Source of the DNA: Candidatus Kuenenbacteria bacterium GW2011_GWA2_42_15
GTDB lineage: Bacteria; Patescibacteriota; Patescibacteriia; UBA2196; GWA2-42-15
Assembly: GCA_000998185.1 (NCBI GenBank)
Contig: LCCW01000037.1
Coordinates: 1-8,248, forward strand
DNA: 8,248 nt
Direction of reading: 5' to 3'
Numbering within the stretch: the first letter of the stretch is position 1; each line of letters opens with the position of its first letter. The position numbers and the translations under genes were made by a program. Below are positions 5,695-8,248 of this stretch, in pieces. The notes below the pieces were generated by a model. It was given only the letters and a program-made list of their open reading frames with translations, did no database searches and was not told where the DNA came from.

Positions 5695-5891
5695 TAGCTT
5701 GTTAAATTAGTTTTATGGAAACTATTTTTGAGATAGCTTTTAATGTGGACTGTCGCCGAATGTGTTTTCGTAACCTTGGGTAAAACAAAATTAGGTAGCC
5801 CTGGCTACACTAACGGATTTAACAACTAAATTAGTGTTATTTAGAAACCTAATATTGATAAAATGCCTAAAATTAAGGGTTTTCAAGATAC
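5695..5891 (-). promoter_or_regulatory. Long 5' leader of the infA operon with attenuator-like hairpin
   Basis: From the expected transcription start near 5891 to infA there are about 195 nt without a gene. A hairpin GTAGCC-AG-GGCTAC, extended by TTAG/CTAA with one bulged base (5791-5813), is followed at once by TTTTGTTTT (5790-5782), the form of an intrinsic terminator. Upstream, ATTAGGT (5853-5847 on the minus strand) is exactly complementary to ACCTAAT (5796-5790), which overlaps the 3' arm of that hairpin, so a competing anti-terminator pairing is possible. What would switch it is unknown. I recognise no named riboswitch or ribosomal-protein leader. Confidence 0.5.
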
Positions 5892-5897
5892 GATTTT

Positions 5898-5925
5898 ATT
5901 ATACTAGGTTTCAAAAATATGTCAA
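5898..5925 (-). promoter_or_regulatory. Consensus sigma70-type promoter of the infA-rpsI operon
   Basis: On the minus strand TTGACA (5925-5920) and TATAAT (5903-5898) both match the consensus exactly, with a 16-bp spacer. It points at infA and is the strongest promoter in the window, as expected for ribosomal-protein genes. GAAACCTA in the spacer (5913-5906) is repeated in inverted form as TAGGTTTC (5852-5845) in the leader, which could be an operator pair or chance. Confidence 0.88.
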
Positions 5926-6011
5926 CTAGGGAAGAAATAAAGAAATTGGAAGCCTTTGTAGTTGCCTATTAAGCTGAAAGGCGGGAAGTTGCCTGGCCTG
6001 AAAAGACAGCG

Positions 6012-6503
6012 TTAGATTTTTAAGATCCGGCCCATGGCTTCGGAAAACGGTTCGGCTTCCTGCTCCAAATCTTCCGCCAAATGCTGGCGCAAAAAAGCGC
6101 GAATGTTTATGGGGTTTTCTTTATCAATGGGTACGCTCAAGATCGGCCTGACGGAAGATTTGAAAACAAAAAATATTTTCTTGGTGGCCGGCGGATTATA
6201 GACCAACCAAAAAATTTTTATTTCATTGTATTGATACTGCTTTTCACCTATTTTAACGCCTTCATGGTCAATGATAAATTCTATCTGGCGCGGTAAACGA
6301 TGGTGATTGATAAACATCACCATAACGACCATAATGATAATCAGAGCGAAAAGCCAATTGGCCGAAAGAGCGGCATAAAGAAAAAACCCGGCGGTGATGA
6401 TGGCGGCGATAACATACCAACGCCGACTGCGCTCGTATTTTTCATGTTCGGGAAAAAACCAAGAAATTGGTTCTATTTTGTCGTAATGTTTTTCTTCAGG
6501 CAT
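6012..6503 (-). CDS. Conserved small membrane protein, two helices plus cytoplasmic domain
   Basis: The function is unknown. I start at ATG 6503 (MPEEKHYDKIEPISWFFPEHE); the frame is open to 6551, but the extra 16 residues are lysine/isoleucine-rich and look non-coding. The 163-residue protein has a charged N-terminus with SWFFPEHEKYERSRRWY (14-30), two transmembrane helices at about 30-47 and 50-66 separated by a short SANW turn, and a soluble domain of about 95 residues. That domain alternates short strands (IEFIIDHEGVKIG, FFVFKSS, ILSVPI) and ends in a helix, somewhat like bacterial PH-like domains. The N-terminal SW-FPEhEK-ER motif is one I associate with an uncharacterised CPR family. 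It lies upstream of the infA promoter on the same strand with no clear terminator between. No SD; a TTGGCG / TTAAAA pair 17 bp apart upstream is only a weak promoter candidate. Confidence 0.82.
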   Translation of the reverse strand: MPEEKHYDKIEPISWFFPEHEKYERSRRWYVIAAIITAGFFLYAALSANWLFALIIIMVVMVMFINHHRLPRQIEFIIDHEGVKIGEKQYQYNEIKIFWLVYNPPATKKIFFVFKSSVRPILSVPIDKENPINIRAFLRQHLAEDLEQEAEPFSEAMGRILKI

Positions 6504-6712
6504 AGTTTTGGATTTAATTTTTACTAATATAATTTTAACACAAAAACCCAAAGAACGCCAAACTGAATTTTGACTTTTCGGATAATATTCAATATGATGA
6601 TAATTAGAGATGTTGGCTAATACTGATAATGACCGTGTTGGATGATACGGTTAAGAATAGCAAATAATCGGATGAATTCAAAACCACAAATCCCAAATTA
6701 CAGACATAGGGA

Positions 6713-6718
6713 TATAAT
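6713..6718 (+). promoter_or_regulatory. -10 box for tRNA-Ser
   Basis: TATAAT lies 64 nt upstream of the tRNA. No good -35 is visible at 16-18 bp, so this is a tentative promoter for the tRNA and the phosphotransferase behind it. The rest of the 6552-6782 spacer shows no gene or repeat. Confidence 0.4.
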
Positions 6719-6782
6719 ACTAAGGCGTAGAAAAAACAACCTACCCCTTAATTCATAATTCATATCCCATCATACATTTTAT

Positions 6783-6871
6783 GGAAGGGTGGCTGAGCGG
6801 CCGAAAGCGGCAGGTTGCTAACCTGTTATCCCGCGTAAGCGGGATCGCGAGTTCGAATCTCGCCCCTTCCG
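6783..6871 (+). tRNA. tRNA-Ser, anticodon GCU
   Basis: A full cloverleaf is visible. The acceptor stem GGAAGGG/CCCTTCC is perfect, with discriminator G6871. The D stem is GCT/AGC. The anticodon arm GCAGG-TTGCTAA-CCTGT has loop anticodon GCT, read as serine for AGC/AGU codons. A long variable arm ATCCCGC-GTAA-GCGGGAT of 7 bp is the class II hallmark of tRNA-Ser. The T arm is GCGAG-TTCGAAT-CTCGC. The length is 89 nt. CCA is not encoded, so a CCA-adding enzyme is needed. The next gene starts 17 nt downstream on the same strand. Confidence 0.97.
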
Positions 6872-6888
6872 AATTTAAAAATTAAAAA

Positions 6889-7866
6889 ATGGACAAAAAA
6901 ACGCCTACCGACAGATTAAATTATTCAGGGGATCTTAGCCCGGTAGTGGACAGACTTTGTGCTGCGTATGAAATCGGGGAACCAACAAATTTTTCTGTAA
7001 TTGAAACTGGCTATGAAGATTGTAATGTGATAATCCAAACCCTAGACGATAAGTTCGTAGCCAAAATATTCTCCAAAGTTCGCGGTGCGGAAGATATTAC
7101 CAGATATGCGACCATACTGGAAAAAGCCGTGGGAGCTGGCGTAAACCACCCTCCGTTAATAAAAAATGGCACGGGCAATGTCTTCTATACGGACAACCGA
7201 GCTAACGAGATTTCTCTGGTATTGATGAAATTTATTGAAGGAAAAACATTCATTGAACTTGACCGCGTGCCCAATGCGGAAGAACGACGAATGGTGATTG
7301 AGCAAGCCGCCAAAATAAACGGGTTAGATTACCAGCCGCCATATTTATCTGATTCTTGGGCAATTCCGAATATAAAAATAATGTTTGAAAGAGTCAAAAA
7401 TTTTATTCAATCCGAAGATTTGAGTTTGGTTGAACGAATTATAGCTCTATACTCCAAAATTCCAGTTGATACCCTGCCTCACTGTTTCGTTCATGGTGAT
7501 TTTACGAAAACTAATATTTTAAAAGGTGACGACGGGAAAATTTATATTTTAGATTTTTCGGTTGCCAACTGGTATCCAAGGATTCAGGAAATAGCGGTCA
7601 TCGTGGCGAACTTGCTTTATGATAAAAATCGTCCTTCAACGCTTAAAGATAGAATAGCATTGGTATTAAGTGAATATAATAAATTGAAACCGCTTGCAGC
7701 GGCCGAAAGACAATATATTTACCCTTACGCGCTCGCTGGTGTCGCAATGGAATTTCTTGGGGCCCATCAGGAAAAATATATTAACGGCAATGATACTGAA
7801 GAAACCGATTTTTGGCTGAATTTGGGACGAGACGGATTGAAAAAAGAGTTTGCCGCCAAAAAATAA
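6889..7866 (+). CDS. APH/choline-kinase-like phosphotransferase
   Basis: The 325-residue protein has the aminoglycoside-phosphotransferase/ThrB/choline-kinase fold. The N-lobe carries VIIQTLDDKFVAKIF with the ATP-binding lysine K59. The hinge region follows VLMKFIEGKTF (111-121). The C-lobe has the Brenner motif HGDFTKTNIL (202-211; catalytic D204, N209) and ILDFSVANW (220-228; metal-binding D222). Length is normal for the family, and there are no membrane segments or signal peptide, so it is cytoplasmic. The substrate cannot be told: small-molecule hydroxyls such as homoserine, choline, sugars or aminoglycosides are all possible, and resistance should not be assumed. The ATG at 6889 is 17 nt after tRNA-Ser, so the two may share a transcript. 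No SD. It is followed by a repeat-rich gap with no clear terminator. Confidence 0.88.
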   Translation: MDKKTPTDRLNYSGDLSPVVDRLCAAYEIGEPTNFSVIETGYEDCNVIIQTLDDKFVAKIFSKVRGAEDITRYATILEKAVGAGVNHPPLIKNGTGNVFYTDNRANEISLVLMKFIEGKTFIELDRVPNAEERRMVIEQAAKINGLDYQPPYLSDSWAIPNIKIMFERVKNFIQSEDLSLVERIIALYSKIPVDTLPHCFVHGDFTKTNILKGDDGKIYILDFSVANWYPRIQEIAVIVANLLYDKNRPSTLKDRIALVLSEYNKLKPLAAAERQYIYPYALAGVAMEFLGAHQEKYINGNDTEETDFWLNLGRDGLKKEFAAKK

Positions 7867-7899
7867 AAAGATGCCAGCTCACTATTATTTCTTGCCCTC

Positions 7900-7944
7900 G
7901 TCGTTCCCGCCTCTTCGGCGGGTCGCCGTTGAGGCGACAATGAC
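7900..7944. repeat. Three-way-junction REP-like element downstream of the kinase gene
   Basis: Outer arms GTCGTT (7900-7905) and AATGAC (7939-7944) pair with one G-T, enclosing two hairpins side by side: CCCGCC-TCTTC-GGCGGG (7906-7922) and TCGCC-(GTTGA)-GGCGA (7923-7937). The shape suggests a cruciform-forming mobile repeat. No T-run follows, so it is not a normal terminator. The wider gap 7867-8043 otherwise holds only the palindrome at 7951-7971. Confidence 0.7.
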
Positions 7945-7950
7945 TACCTA

Positions 7951-7971
7951 CGATATACCAGTGGTAAATCG
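7951..7971. repeat. 21-bp palindrome, operator-like
   Basis: The arms CGATATACCA and TGGTAAATCG flank a central G and match at nine of ten pairs. It sits between the kinase gene and tRNA-Arg. It may be a protein-binding site or part of the repeat cluster. A smaller CGCAA/TTGCG hairpin (7970-7986) abuts it. Confidence 0.45.
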
Positions 7972-8043
7972 CAAGGCAAGATTGCGTCGTCAAGATAACA
8001 AATAACAACCTAACAGACTAAGAACATATTGCCCATTAACTTT

Positions 8044-8115
8044 CTCCTCGTCGTTCAACGGATAGGACATGAGCTTGCGGAGCTCATAATGTAGGTTCGA
8101 TTCCTACCGGGGAGA
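8044..8115 (+). tRNA. tRNA-Arg, anticodon GCG
   Basis: The cloverleaf is complete: acceptor CTCCTCG/CGGGGAG with one T-G pair, D arm GTTC-AACGGATA-GGAC with the arginine-type A20, anticodon arm TGAGC-TTGCGGA-GCTCA with a perfect stem, and T arm GTAGG-TTCGATT-CCTAC. The anticodon is GCG, read as arginine for CGC and by wobble CGU; C35 and A20 are arginine identity elements. G36-G37 fits methylation by TrmD. The discriminator is A8115 and CCA is not encoded. Most bacteria read these codons with an ACG tRNA converted to inosine, so GCG is unusual. The flanks 8036-8043 and 8115-8122 extend the acceptor stem. The length is 72 nt. Confidence 0.93.
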
Positions 8116-8177
8116 AAGTTAGCGGGGGATGAAGCTCCACACTGGGGCACCAGTACAATTTTTAATTTTATAATTTT

Positions 8178-8212
8178 GATTGCTCCGCAATCATCCCGCA
8201 CTTCTGCGGGAT
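8178..8212. repeat. Two abutting perfect hairpins
   Basis: GATTGC-TCC-GCAATC (8178-8192) is followed without a gap by ATCCCGCA-CTTC-TGCGGGAT (8193-8212), and then by the terminator-like hairpin at 8211. Back-to-back perfect palindromes suggest a composite repeat element. A weaker ACTGG-GGCA-CCAGT hairpin followed by ACAATTTTT (8141-8165) precedes them and could end the tRNA-Arg transcript. Confidence 0.8.
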
Positions 8213-8232
8213 GCCAGCAGAGCTGGCATTTT
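8211..8232 (+). terminator. Terminator-like hairpin after tRNA-Arg
   Basis: ATGCCAGC-AGA-GCTGGCAT is a perfect 8-bp stem with a T-run of only four (8229-8232) on the plus strand, so termination would be modest. Its left arm GATGCCAGC also occurs alone at 7870-7878. Confidence 0.55.
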
Positions 8233-8248
8233 CAAACAATTTCTCAAT

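Noticed and set aside
6889..7866. Reading the kinase as an aminoglycoside-resistance gene
   Set aside because: The Brenner and DF motifs define only the broad fold; nothing seen points to aminoglycosides.
7871..8005. A 44-codon plus-strand frame right after the kinase gene (MPAHYYFLPSS...)
   Set aside because: It runs through the REP-like three-way-junction element and the palindrome, has no SD and resembles no family; most likely accidental.
7781..8008. A 75-codon minus-strand frame
   Set aside because: It overlaps the end of the kinase gene antisense and reads through the hairpin repeats; no family character.

Overview
The window looks like part of the chromosome of a Patescibacteria/CPR-type bacterium, probably Parcubacteria-like. 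This is inferred from several things: a compact, slightly AT-rich ribosomal-protein operon with short or trimmed proteins, almost no Shine-Dalgarno sequences, tRNAs without encoded CCA, a small two-helix membrane protein of a kind I associate with these genomes, and many short hairpin or tandem repeats in the gaps. No similarity search was possible, so the lineage call rests on recognition.

Minus strand, 5925 down to 1167, is one ribosomal/transcription operon. A near-perfect sigma70-type promoter (TTGACA, 16 bp, TATAAT) is followed by a leader of about 200 nt with a terminator-like hairpin and a possible competing pairing. Then come infA, rpmJ, rpsM, rpsK, rpsD, rpoA, rplQ, rplM and rpsI. 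After rpsI lies a small gene that has been missed easily: it has a strong SD, a signal peptide and a +1 frame break, and an intrinsic terminator follows it. RpoA has lost its C-terminal DNA-binding domain and ends in an acidic linker plus an AT-hook-like KRGRPKK tail.

Minus strand, 1073 to the window edge: the first 357 residues of a polytopic GT-C-type glycosyltransferase. A roughly 60-residue stretch in it is translated from hairpin and 7-bp repeats of the kind otherwise found between genes.

Minus strand, 6503 to 6012: a conserved-looking small membrane protein upstream of the operon promoter.

Plus strand, 6713 to the end: tRNA-Ser(GCU), then an APH/choline-kinase-like phosphotransferase, a repeat-rich gap, tRNA-Arg with the unusual anticodon GCG and an extended acceptor stem, and a run of three adjacent hairpins, the last terminator-like.

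The core genes work together in translation (IF-1, L36, S13, S11, S4, L17, L13, S9) and transcription (RpoA). Most of the novelty is in the RpoA tail, the leader, the broken secreted gene, the in-gene repeat and the tRNA-Arg.
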